The notes under the pieces: generated by a model
Databases searched by the model: none
Told to the model about the DNA's origin: nothing
Seen by the model: the letters and a program-made list of their open reading frames with translations, nothing else
Position numbers and translations under genes: made by a program
Source of the DNA: Tannerella sp.
GTDB taxonomy: Bacteria > Bacteroidota > Bacteroidia > Bacteroidales > Tannerellaceae
Direction of reading: 5' to 3'
Length of the DNA stretch: 5,793 nucleotides
Assembly (NCBI GenBank): GCA_031277235.1
Contig: JAITMT010000041.1
Location: forward strand, 1-5,793
Part shown: positions 1 through 5,686 of the stretch, piece after piece
Numbering within the stretch: position 1 is the stretch's first letter
Layout of the letters: each line of letters opens with the position of its first letter

Positions 1-1127
1 TGCTTTCTCCACGTAAGGTGCTGGTTGTGATTCAGTTTACGGTTGCTTGCATCATGATTGTATCCACATTGGTTATCCATCGCCAAATCGGCTTTGGACA
101 GGACAGGGAATCGGGTTACAACAAAGATCGCCTTGTTTATACGCCCATTGAAGGTGATGTCGAAAAAAACTATGAACTTATCCGGCAGGATTTGCTCAAT
201 TCGGGCGTAGCCGTTTCCATGACGCGCACCTTTTCACCCATGACGTCCGTATGGTCAAGTTCAACGGCGCCAAGCTGGCAGGGCAAAGACCCCGATACAA
301 GGTACAGTTTTGATTTGTTTTTTACAGATGCAAATTGGGCTAAAACGATGGAAACCAGCATTATTGAAGGTCGCGACATCGATATTTATACTTATCCGAC
401 CGATTCGTCTGCCATCCTGCTGAACGAAACGGCTGCCAGGTTAATGAACTTCGAAAATCCGATAGGCGAAACCGTCAGACGTCGCGGCACCGAATGGCAT
501 GTAGTCGGTGTAGTGAAAGATTTCATTATCAATTCGCCCTACGACCAGGTGCGTCCTATGCTGATCGGCGGACCTTCGGGCGGGTTCGATATTATTCATA
601 TCAAACTGAACGGCGCCAACAGCATGGCGGACAATCTGGCAAAAACAGAGCAGGTATTTAAACAATTCAACCCCGATTATCCGTTCGAGTATCATTTTGT
701 AGATGAAGTATATGCCCGCAAATTCACGGAAGAGAAAAAAATGGGTTCGCTGGCTACTGGATATGCGGGGTTGACGATTTTTATTTCCTGTATGGGGCTG
801 TTTGCGCTGGTGGCTTATATGGCTGAGACACGACGAAAGGAAATTGGGATACGCAAGGTGCTGGGTGCTTCGGTTTCCAGCGTTATATTGCTGCTATCCA
901 AGGAGTTTCTGATGCTGGTGCTAATCTCGTTTGTAATTGCTTCGCCCGTTGCATGGTGGGCGATGAGCCAATGGCTGGCCGGCTACGCCTATCGAACGGA
1001 CATTCCGTGGTGGCTTTTTGTCGTTGTCGGGGGTATAAGTCTGGGCATTGCACTGCTGACGGTTGGTTTTCAGGCTGTCAAGGCTGCGACGGCGAATCCG
1101 GTGAAAGCAATTTCGAGTTCCGAATAA
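1..1127 (+). CDS. FtsX/MacB-like ABC transporter permease, 3' part (permease 1)
   Basis: This is the C-terminal half of an inner-membrane ABC permease of the FtsX/MacB superfamily. Such permeases couple a separate cytoplasmic ATPase to movements of a periplasmic domain, usually for efflux or envelope processes; the substrate is unknown. The reading frame is open from base 3 to the TAA at 1125-1127, giving 374 residues with no start in the window; the GTG at 18 is internal. The fragment aligns without a gap to residues 412-785 of the complete paralogue at 2490-4847. Seen in order: a membrane segment (about residues 6-26), a MacB-type periplasmic domain (about 27-250) containing WHVVGVVKDF, a membrane segment (about 252-273), the cytoplasmic motif RRKEIGIRKVLGAS, and two more membrane segments. 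It ends with ANPVKAISSSE, as permease 2 does. About 411 N-terminal residues should lie to the left. Family assignment is firm; the transported molecule is not predictable. Confidence 0.93.
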   Translation, partial: LSPRKVLVVIQFTVACIMIVSTLVIHRQIGFGQDRESGYNKDRLVYTPIEGDVEKNYELIRQDLLNSGVAVSMTRTFSPMTSVWSSSTAPSWQGKDPDTRYSFDLFFTDANWAKTMETSIIEGRDIDIYTYPTDSSAILLNETAARLMNFENPIGETVRRRGTEWHVVGVVKDFIINSPYDQVRPMLIGGPSGGFDIIHIKLNGANSMADNLAKTEQVFKQFNPDYPFEYHFVDEVYARKFTEEKKMGSLATGYAGLTIFISCMGLFALVAYMAETRRKEIGIRKVLGASVSSVILLLSKEFLMLVLISFVIASPVAWWAMSQWLAGYAYRTDIPWWLFVVVGGISLGIALLTVGFQAVKAATANPVKAISSSE

Positions 1128-1142
1128 AAAAACTTCCGAATA

Positions 1143-1175
1143 TTTGCAAAAGTTGAAAAAAACACCTTATATTTG
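1143..1175 (+). promoter_or_regulatory. Bacteroidota housekeeping-type promoter for the ATPase gene
   Basis: TTTG at 1143-1146 is followed by 21 nt and then TATATTTG at 1168-1175. This matches the established Bacteroidota sigma-A pattern (-33 TTTG, 19-21 nt, -7 TAnnTTTG) at every specified base. Transcription would start near 1182, giving a leader of about 50 nt before the ATG at 1233. The promoter lies just after the permease 1 stop codon, so the ATPase need not depend on read-through from permease 1. Confidence 0.65.
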
Positions 1176-1206
1176 CGAAAAAATTCGCATCGAAAAATTT
1201 CGCAAA
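1172..1206. repeat. Inverted repeat TTTGCGAAA over the ATPase promoter start region
   Basis: TTTGCGAAA at 1172-1180 is repeated inverted as TTTCGCAAA at 1198-1206, with a 17-nt spacer. A smaller palindrome, GCGAA-AAAA-TTCGC, is nested at 1175-1188. The left arm overlaps the -7 element (1168-1175) and the rest covers the likely start of transcription. That is where a repressor operator or a leader hairpin would sit. The symmetry is seen directly; the regulatory role is inferred. No T-run follows, so a terminator is unlikely. Confidence 0.4.
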
Positions 1207-1232
1207 CGCAAGTAATTACAATATAATTAATT

Positions 1233-2318
1233 ATGGACAATCCTTTTAAATTCGGCTCAGTTGTTTCCGAAGATTTTTTTACGGATCGAGTATCTGAATA
1301 CGAACTGTTATCTCAACTGATAGCGAGCGCTAATCATGTGATTATGATTGCGCCCCGTCGATTCGGCAAAACAAGTCTTGTCAATAAAGTGGTCGCTAAC
1401 ATTGATCGGCCTGTTTTGTGGTTGGATTTGCAACTGCTTACAAATGTAAGCGATTTTGCCAACCAACTGCTGAAACAGCTTTTCAAAAAATATCCGTTTG
1501 AAAAACTGAAATTTATGATCCGAAATTTCAGAATCATCCCCATGTTGTCTGTCGACCCTGTAACAAACAGCGTAGATGTTGCTTTTCAGCCATATATGGA
1601 CAGTTTTGTGCATTTGGAAGACGTTTTGAATTTAATAGAGAAACTTGGAGAAGAAAGGAAACGGCCGATTGTGGTCTTTGATGAATTTCAGGACTTGCTG
1701 TTGCTGGAAAAATCCTTGGATAAACGTCTGCGTTCTGTCATTCAGTTTCACCAAAATGTAAACTATATATTTTCAGGAAGTTCAGAATCACTGATGAAAC
1801 AAATTTTTGAAAACAAGAAGTCTCCTTTCTATCATTTCGGACAGTTGTTTACGCTGAACAAAATCCCGTATCATGATTTCGCACTTTTTTTACAGAACCG
1901 TTTTGCAAATATAACAGACAAATATGCTGAAATATCGGAAGAAATATTGCAATTTTCGCATTGCCATCCTCATTATACCCAACAATTAGCATTTCATGTC
2001 TGGTTAAAATTAGAGCGCGAAAAATATTCCGAATACACGGTAAACGAAACTGTTGCATCTGTAATAATGCTGCATGATCATGATTTTGAGCGGTTATGGA
2101 ATAATTTCAACAATACGGACAAAAAAGTATTGATAGAACTTGCTTTTGAACAGGCTAATTTGATGTCTGCATCGGTTTCGTTTACAAGCGTAAGCGCTTC
2201 GAGTACCGTATTCAGCGCATTGAAACGGTTGACCGAAAAAGGTATCCTCATTAAAAATCAAAAATACGAAATAGACGACCCGTTTTTTCGGGATTGGATT
2301 ATCGGCAAACGATCGTGA
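1233..2318 (+). CDS. Archaeal-type AAA/STAND family ATP-binding protein, function unknown
   Basis: This is a 361-residue cytoplasmic P-loop ATPase resembling the 'archaeal ATPase' group (PF01637-like). The sequence shows an N-terminal lead-in (NPFKFGSVV...FFTDR, residues 3-19), a Walker A of the form APRRFGKTS at 40-48 (K46, T47), a Walker B of hydrophobics ending in DE at 150-151 (VVFDEFQD), and a sensor-1-like FSGSS at 180-184. The C-terminal part (about 285-355) looks like a winged helix and ends in the DPFFRDWI motif typical of the group. No membrane segment is seen. The ATG at 1233 has no Shine-Dalgarno sequence, which is usual in Bacteroidota, and the N-terminal motif fits this start. 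The gene has its own RpoD-type promoter and looks more AT-rich than the permeases. Its stop codon touches the palindromes that control permease 2. Proteins of this group are widespread and mostly uncharacterised, often in mobile or defence-like contexts; no specific role can be assigned. It is unlikely to be the transporter's ATPase, because no ABC signature LSGGQ is present. Confidence 0.9.
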   Translation: MDNPFKFGSVVSEDFFTDRVSEYELLSQLIASANHVIMIAPRRFGKTSLVNKVVANIDRPVLWLDLQLLTNVSDFANQLLKQLFKKYPFEKLKFMIRNFRIIPMLSVDPVTNSVDVAFQPYMDSFVHLEDVLNLIEKLGEERKRPIVVFDEFQDLLLLEKSLDKRLRSVIQFHQNVNYIFSGSSESLMKQIFENKKSPFYHFGQLFTLNKIPYHDFALFLQNRFANITDKYAEISEEILQFSHCHPHYTQQLAFHVWLKLEREKYSEYTVNETVASVIMLHDHDFERLWNNFNNTDKKVLIELAFEQANLMSASVSFTSVSASSTVFSALKRLTEKGILIKNQKYEIDDPFFRDWIIGKRS

Positions 2319-2364
2319 AAAGTGTCCGTTTTCGGACACTTACTGTCCGAAAACGGACACTTTT
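2318..2364. promoter_or_regulatory. Paired TGTCCG-N4-CGGACA palindromes: putative enhancer (UAS) for permease 2
   Basis: Two palindromes lie side by side. The first is AGTGTCCG-TTTT-CGGACACT at 2321-2340 and the second is TGTCCG-AAAA-CGGACA at 2344-2359. Their centres are 21 bp apart, about two helical turns, so two protein dimers would sit on the same DNA face. The second centre is 64 bp upstream of the -24 GG of a sigma-54 promoter, a usual distance for sites bound by NtrC-type activators. The same pair recurs at 5596-5634 before permease 3. The sites and geometry are seen directly; the activator is inferred and is not encoded here. Confidence 0.75.
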
Positions 2365-2365
2365 T
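2318..2365 (+). terminator. Possible terminator of the ATPase gene, overlapping the UAS palindromes
   Basis: The two palindromes together form one perfect inverted repeat, with 21-nt arms at 2318-2338 and 2344-2364 and a 5-nt loop. It ends in five T residues (2361-2365). Its first base is the last base of the ATPase stop codon. An RNA copy would fold into a long hairpin followed by U residues, as in an intrinsic terminator. The Us are part of or adjacent to the stem, so termination is plausible but unproven. The conserved copy before permease 3 argues that the primary role is as protein-binding sites. Confidence 0.35.
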
Positions 2366-2394
2366 GAAAACTTATAAAATGGTATATTCATCTT

Positions 2395-2407
2395 ATTCAA
2401 TATAATA
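2395..2407 (+). promoter_or_regulatory. Weak IHF/HU-like bend site between UAS and sigma-54 promoter (permease 2)
   Basis: ATTCAATATAATA matches the enterobacterial IHF consensus WATCAA-N4-TTR with two mismatches. Its TCAA lies exactly 14 nt before the -24 GG, the same position as the perfect match at 5669-5681 before permease 3. A DNA bend here would help an enhancer-bound activator reach sigma-54 polymerase. AT-rich DNA produces such matches by chance, so confidence is low. Confidence 0.22.
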
Positions 2408-2412
2408 ACATT

Positions 2413-2429
2413 TTGGCATGATATTTGCT
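2413..2429 (+). promoter_or_regulatory. Sigma-54 (RpoN) -24/-12 promoter for permease 2
   Basis: TTGGCATG-ATAT-TTGCT matches the sigma-54 consensus (TTGGCACG-N4-TTGCW) at all but one position. The essential GG (2415-2416) and GC (2427-2428) are separated by exactly 10 nt. Transcription should start near 2440, giving a leader of about 50 nt before the ATG at 2490. Sigma-54 polymerase needs an AAA+ activator bound upstream, which fits the palindromes at 2321-2359. A near-identical element precedes permease 3. Confidence 0.82.
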
Positions 2430-2452
2430 GCCATTTTTCGTGTATATTTTAA

Positions 2453-2479
2453 AATTAGTGTTAATTCGTGTAATTCGTG
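2453..2479 (+). repeat. Short direct repeats AATTMGTG in the permease 2 leader
   Basis: AATTAGTG (2453-2460), AATTCGTG (2463-2470) and AATTCGTG (2472-2479) follow each other every 9-10 nt within the predicted 5' leader, running into the ribosome-binding site. The last two lie in an exact 9-nt tandem, TAATTCGTG. The permease 3 leader has one similar unit, AATTTGTG, at 5720-5727. They could be a slippage product, a small dispersed repeat or a leader control element; nothing here decides between these. Confidence 0.45.
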
Positions 2480-2483
2480 GAGG
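2479..2483 (+). promoter_or_regulatory. Shine-Dalgarno GGAGG fixing the permease 2 start
   Basis: GGAGG ends 6 nt before the ATG at 2490. This is a strong match, and unusual for this phylum, where many genes lack one. It supports 2490 as the start instead of the in-frame ATG at 2418, which lies inside the -24 element and upstream of the predicted transcript start. Confidence 0.65.
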
Positions 2484-2489
2484 AAAAAT

Positions 2490-4847
2490 ATGTTCTACAA
2501 TCTTAAAATTATTCTGCGCAATCTGCGCCGCGGAGGAATCTACTCAGCCATCAACATCGGCGGCTTAGCCATAGGGATGGCTGCCGCCATCTTAATTCTT
2601 GCATGGACCTGGCACCAGTGGTCGTATGACCGTTTTCATACGAAAGAAAAGCAACTTTATGTGGCTTATAACCGTATTTTAGTAGGAGGCTCCATACAAT
2701 GTTCTGATTGGACTTCCATGCCTTTGGGGCCAACCCTGAAGACAGATTATCCGGAAATTGCCGGTGTGGCAAGAATGATATACGACGATTATCTTTATGC
2801 CGGAGAAGACGTCCGGTTAAAAATACGGACAGGATGTACCGATCCCGACTTTTTGACCATGTTCGATTTTCCGTTGCTGCACGGGAATAAGGAAACAGCG
2901 CTGAACGACCCGCAATCGGTGATTTTAACAGAAAGTGCAGCCATACGTTTGTTTGGCACGGGCGACCCGATTGGGCAAACACTTTTAGTCAACAACCAAC
3001 ATCCTGTGACGGTTACCGGAGTGATGAAGGATTTGCCCGGCAATACCCGGTTTCAGTCTGAAGCATTCATGCCGGTATCTTTCCTGAAAATACTGGGTAG
3101 ATTTATAGACAGTTGGGGCACCAATAATTTGCAAACTTATGTGGAATTGCATCCGGATGCCCGCCCGGAACAGGTCAATGAATCCATTCGTGGTGTCAAC
3201 AATTCACACACCGGCAACAGGGCGCAAACCGAAGTCTTTTTGTATCCGTTGGGCAAACGGTATCTGTATGCCAAATTTGAGAATGGCGAGCCGGTTGGCG
3301 GTATGATAGATACATTGCGTTTGTTTGGCATCATTGCCGGACTGGTCTTGTTGATTGCCTGCATCAATTTCATGAATTTGAGCACCGCCCGCAGCGCAAA
3401 ACGGGCAAAGGAGGTAGGGGTCAGAAAAGTGTTGGGCGGAAAACGCATGTCGCTGATCAGGCTGTTTCTGGGAGAATCAATGCTGGTTGCCTTAATTGCC
3501 GGCGCGGTAGCCTTAATTCTTGCCATGATGGTTTTACCCGAATTCAGCACGTTGATGGGGCAGCAATTAACCTTAAACCCGGCTAATGGCTGGTTTTGGG
3601 TAGCCGGATCGGGCTTTGTCCTATTCACCGGATTATTGGCCGGCAGTTACCCTGCTTTCTATTTGTCCTCCTTTCGTCCGGTTAAGGTGTTGAAAGGTTT
3701 ATTCAGCAGGCAGCGGGGGGCGATTTCTTCTCGAAAGGTTTTGGTTGTGACGCAATTTACGGTTGCATGTGCTTTGATTGTGTCCACATTGGTAGTTCAT
3801 CGCCAGATTGAATATGCGCTGGACAGGGAATCGGGTTACAACAAGGATCAACTCATTTACATGATGCTCGACGGGGATATCGGAAAGAACTATGAACTGA
3901 TTAAGAACGATTTAATAACTTCAGGCGTAGCGGTATCGGTAACAAAAAACAGCGGGCCGATGACGCAGGGATGGAACAATACATGGGGCGTTACGTGGAA
4001 GGGAAAAGACCCCGATGCAAGGATCACATTTGAAATGCTGTTTGCAGACAGCGGCTGGTCAAAAACGGTGGGCGCCACCATCATCGAAGGACGTGATATT
4101 GATGTATATGCTTTTCCGACAGACTCGTCGGCAATGCTGCTCAACGAATCGGCGGTGAAGATCATGAATTTCGAAAATCCCGTTGGAGAAATTGTCAGTA
4201 CGCAAGGCCGGGATTGGCATGTGGTGGGCGTAGTCAAAGATTTCATTCTTAATTCTCCTTATGAACGTGTAGCGCCCATGTTTATAGGCGGTCCTTCGGG
4301 ATGGTTCGGCGTCATGCACATCCGGTTGAACGGCGTAAACAGGATGGCTGGTAATCTGGCCGAAACGGAACAGACGTTCAAACGCTACAATCCGGCTTAT
4401 CCTTTTGAATACAGGTTTGTGGACGAAGAATATGCCCGTAAATTCGGAGAAGTACAACAACTGGGAACATTGGCAACATGGTTTGCAGGGCTGGCAATTT
4501 TTATTTCCTGCCTTGGCCTGTTTGCTTTGGTGGCTTACATAGCCGAGACGCGTCGCAAGGAAATTGGGATACGCAAGGTGCTGGGCGCTTCGGTGGGCAA
4601 CGTTATCCTGTTGCTGTCCAAAGAGTTTTTGATGCTGGTGCTTATATCCGTTGCCGTCGCTTCGCCCATTGCATGGTGGGCGATGAATCAATGGTTATCC
4701 GGCTACGCCTATCGGACGGACATACCGTGGTGGCTGTTTGTTGTTGTCGGGTGTATCAGTGTGGGCATTGCGCTGCTGACGGTAGGTTTTCAGGCTGTCA
4801 AGGCGGCGACGGCGAATCCGGTGAAGGCGATTTCGAGTTCAGAGTGA
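2490..4847 (+). CDS. FtsX/MacB-like ABC transporter permease, complete (permease 2)
   Basis: This is a 785-residue inner-membrane permease built from two FtsX/MacB units. Each unit has one membrane helix, a large periplasmic MacB-type domain and three further helices. Predicted membrane segments are near residues 18-41, 280-300, 331-350, 369-391, 417-437, 663-684, 711-731 and 747-768; the periplasmic domains are about 42-278 and 438-660. Cytoplasmic coupling motifs are AKEVGVRKVLGG (306-317) and RRKEIGIRKVLGAS (688-701). SYPAFYLSSFRPVKVLKG (386-403) is a hallmark of the Bacteroidota version. No nucleotide-binding domain is present, so it must work with a separate ABC ATPase. The start at 2490 is chosen from the GGAGG, the sigma-54 promoter and the match of MFYNLKIILRNLRRGG to the start of permease 3. 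The nearest relative in view is permease 1. Efflux or envelope stress is a reasonable inference from the family; the substrate is unknown. Confidence 0.95.
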   Translation: MFYNLKIILRNLRRGGIYSAINIGGLAIGMAAAILILAWTWHQWSYDRFHTKEKQLYVAYNRILVGGSIQCSDWTSMPLGPTLKTDYPEIAGVARMIYDDYLYAGEDVRLKIRTGCTDPDFLTMFDFPLLHGNKETALNDPQSVILTESAAIRLFGTGDPIGQTLLVNNQHPVTVTGVMKDLPGNTRFQSEAFMPVSFLKILGRFIDSWGTNNLQTYVELHPDARPEQVNESIRGVNNSHTGNRAQTEVFLYPLGKRYLYAKFENGEPVGGMIDTLRLFGIIAGLVLLIACINFMNLSTARSAKRAKEVGVRKVLGGKRMSLIRLFLGESMLVALIAGAVALILAMMVLPEFSTLMGQQLTLNPANGWFWVAGSGFVLFTGLLAGSYPAFYLSSFRPVKVLKGLFSRQRGAISSRKVLVVTQFTVACALIVSTLVVHRQIEYALDRESGYNKDQLIYMMLDGDIGKNYELIKNDLITSGVAVSVTKNSGPMTQGWNNTWGVTWKGKDPDARITFEMLFADSGWSKTVGATIIEGRDIDVYAFPTDSSAMLLNESAVKIMNFENPVGEIVSTQGRDWHVVGVVKDFILNSPYERVAPMFIGGPSGWFGVMHIRLNGVNRMAGNLAETEQTFKRYNPAYPFEYRFVDEEYARKFGEVQQLGTLATWFAGLAIFISCLGLFALVAYIAETRRKEIGIRKVLGASVGNVILLLSKEFLMLVLISVAVASPIAWWAMNQWLSGYAYRTDIPWWLFVVVGCISVGIALLTVGFQAVKAATANPVKAISSSE

Positions 4848-4879
4848 AAAAGTTATGAGTTTTGAAAATGATATTGACG

Positions 4880-5284
4880 CTACCCAATTATTGAAGCAAA
4901 TTGATTATAGGTAACAATCTTTGTTTGAAGATGAGTTTGTAGAGATAACAAATCCTTATCGCCTGTCAGGATAAAGTCAGCCTGCACGGTTTCAGCCAAA
5001 GACAGAAGATAGATGTCTTTCACATCGCGTATCGGTGAGATTACACTTTTGTCAGGAATGATATGGACGCAATATGCATCAATTATCTCCAAAACGGAAT
5101 AAACGTCTGTTTCAGATAAATATTTACGGATTTTTGGTTTTTCTGCTGTACTTTTTATTTCAAGTATAAGCGCATCACATACATATACAGTTAATTCCGG
5201 ATTGTAAAACAGCGTTTTGAGAATCGATAGTTTCTTACCGATAAGGAATGAAATCCATAAATTGGTGTCAACTATTATCTTCAC
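4880..5284 (-). CDS. PIN-domain putative toxin (endoribonuclease) of a toxin-antitoxin pair
   Basis: This is a 134-residue single-domain PIN protein, the size usual for the 'putative toxin component, PIN family' group (PIN_3-like). PIN toxins are Mg-dependent ribonucleases that cut RNA and slow growth unless held by a cognate antitoxin. The expected acidic residues are visible: D6 in IIVDTN at the N-terminus, E42 in LILEIKS, D87 and D90 in RDVKDIYLLSLA, and D109/D111 in TGDKDLL. The catalytic site therefore looks intact. The gene starts inside the 3' end of the upstream gene (17-nt overlap), which suggests translational coupling. It converges on permease 2 with only 32 nt between the stop codons. 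It is more AT-rich in appearance than the permeases, which fits acquisition as a module. Toxicity and RNA target are inferred from the family only. Confidence 0.88.
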   Translation of the reverse strand: MKIIVDTNLWISFLIGKKLSILKTLFYNPELTVYVCDALILEIKSTAEKPKIRKYLSETDVYSVLEIIDAYCVHIIPDKSVISPIRDVKDIYLLSLAETVQADFILTGDKDLLSLQTHLQTKIVTYNQFASIIG

Positions 5285-5471
5285 CTGTATATCTTACGGA
5301 TTTAATTTCTTCCATTATTTCTTCGTCCGTCAAATCAACATTTTGAGGACGTGTTTCGACGAATCTTTCCAATATACTTTCCCTGGTCTTAACGTCCCAG
5401 CCCATTCGTTTAATCAATTCTTCAAAGAAAGTTACTTCGTTTGGTGAAATATTCTGCACTAATACATCCAT
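5268..5471 (-). CDS. Small putative antitoxin partner of the PIN toxin
   Basis: This is a 67-residue acidic protein, first gene of the two-gene operon. I recognise no firm family from the sequence. It starts MDVLVQNISPNEVTFFEELIKRMGW and has a charged C-terminal half ending in DEEIMEEIKSVRYTGEDNS. Its size, position before the toxin, 17-nt overlap and EEIKSVR-type tail resemble small antitoxins found beside PIN toxins in Bacteroidota, where the N-terminal part gives dimerisation or DNA contact and the C-terminal helix binds the toxin. The ATG at 5471 is about 28 nt downstream of the predicted transcript start, which supports this start. Antitoxins of this kind often repress their own promoter; that is inference. 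The alternative is an unrelated small protein that happens to be coupled to the PIN gene. Confidence 0.75.
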   Translation of the reverse strand: MDVLVQNISPNEVTFFEELIKRMGWDVKTRESILERFVETRPQNVDLTDEEIMEEIKSVRYTGEDNS

Positions 5472-5505
5472 GATAATATCATTTTATTTTTATCGTTTGA
5501 CGCCA

Positions 5506-5537
5506 CAAAGATATAAACAGTTTTTGAAACAGGCAAA
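5506..5537 (-). promoter_or_regulatory. Bacteroidota housekeeping-type promoter for the antitoxin-toxin operon
   Basis: Read on the minus strand, TTTG (5537-5534) is followed by 20 nt and then TATCTTTG (5513-5506). This is an exact match to TTTG-N19-21-TAnnTTTG. Transcription would start near 5499, about 28 nt before the antitoxin ATG. The promoter diverges from the permease 3 control region, whose palindromes begin about 56 bp away. Confidence 0.65.
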
Positions 5538-5592
5538 AACATCATATATGGGGTTTGTTTAATTTGCGTTTCTGTTCAGTTATACGATTGTA

Positions 5593-5639
5593 AAAAGTGT
5601 CCGAAAACGGACACTTACTGTCCGAAAACGGACACTTTT
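5593..5639. promoter_or_regulatory. Paired TGTCCG-N4-CGGACA palindromes: putative enhancer (UAS) for permease 3
   Basis: AGTGTCCG-AAAA-CGGACACT at 5596-5615 is followed by TGTCCG-AAAA-CGGACA at 5619-5634. The centres are again 21 bp apart and the flanks are AAAA and TTTT. Across 2321-2364 and 5596-5639 the two loci differ only in the spacer of the first palindrome, TTTT there and AAAA here. The second centre lies 63 bp before the -24 GG. This copy is not next to a gene end, so it cannot be explained as a terminator for an upstream gene on the same strand. Confidence 0.75.
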
Positions 5640-5668
5640 CCAATCGGGTAAAATCATAAATATATTGT

Positions 5669-5681
5669 TATCAACCTATTA
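5669..5681 (+). promoter_or_regulatory. IHF-like site between UAS and sigma-54 promoter (permease 3)
   Basis: TATCAACCTATTA is a full match to the enterobacterial IHF consensus WATCAA-N4-TTR. It lies between the palindromes and the -24 element, where IHF bends DNA in many sigma-54 promoters. The Bacteroidota HU/IHF proteins may have a different preference, so the consensus is only suggestive. Confidence 0.38.
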
Positions 5682-5686
5682 ATTGT

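Noticed and set aside
18..20. GTG at 18 as the start of permease 1
   Set aside because: The frame is open to the left edge and the codons before it (SPRK) align with the same part of permease 2, so this is an internal valine.
2116..2121. Isolated CGGACA half-sites in coding DNA (for example 2116-2121 and inside both permeases)
   Set aside because: No inverted partner lies at the 4-nt spacing, so they do not resemble the paired enhancer sites.
2318..2365. CRISPR-like or insertion-sequence terminal repeat explanation for the 2318 and 5593 repeats
   Set aside because: There are only two widely separated copies, each fixed at 63-64 bp from a sigma-54 promoter. There are no spacers, transposase or target duplications, and the DNA between the copies is permease plus a toxin-antitoxin pair.
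2418..2489. N-terminal extension of permease 2 from the ATG at 2418 (24 more residues)
   Set aside because: That ATG is part of the sigma-54 -24 element and upstream of the predicted transcript start. The GGAGG and the match to the permease 3 N-terminus both place the start at 2490.
3137..3628. Minus-strand open frame of 163 codons inside permease 2
   Set aside because: It lies wholly within a well-supported permease on the other strand, and its translation has no recognisable domain. The same holds for the long minus-strand frame at 4059-4691.
4478..4858. Plus-strand out-of-frame reading frame of 126 codons at the permease 2 3' end (and its counterpart at 953-1156)
   Set aside because: Both overlap the conserved permease C-terminus. 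The similarity between the two copies is a by-product of the paralogous DNA, and neither has a credible start signal.
4848..4879. Bidirectional terminator between the convergent permease 2 and toxin genes
   Set aside because: The 32-nt gap shows no convincing GC-rich hairpin with a T-run; any terminator must overlap coding sequence or be of another type.
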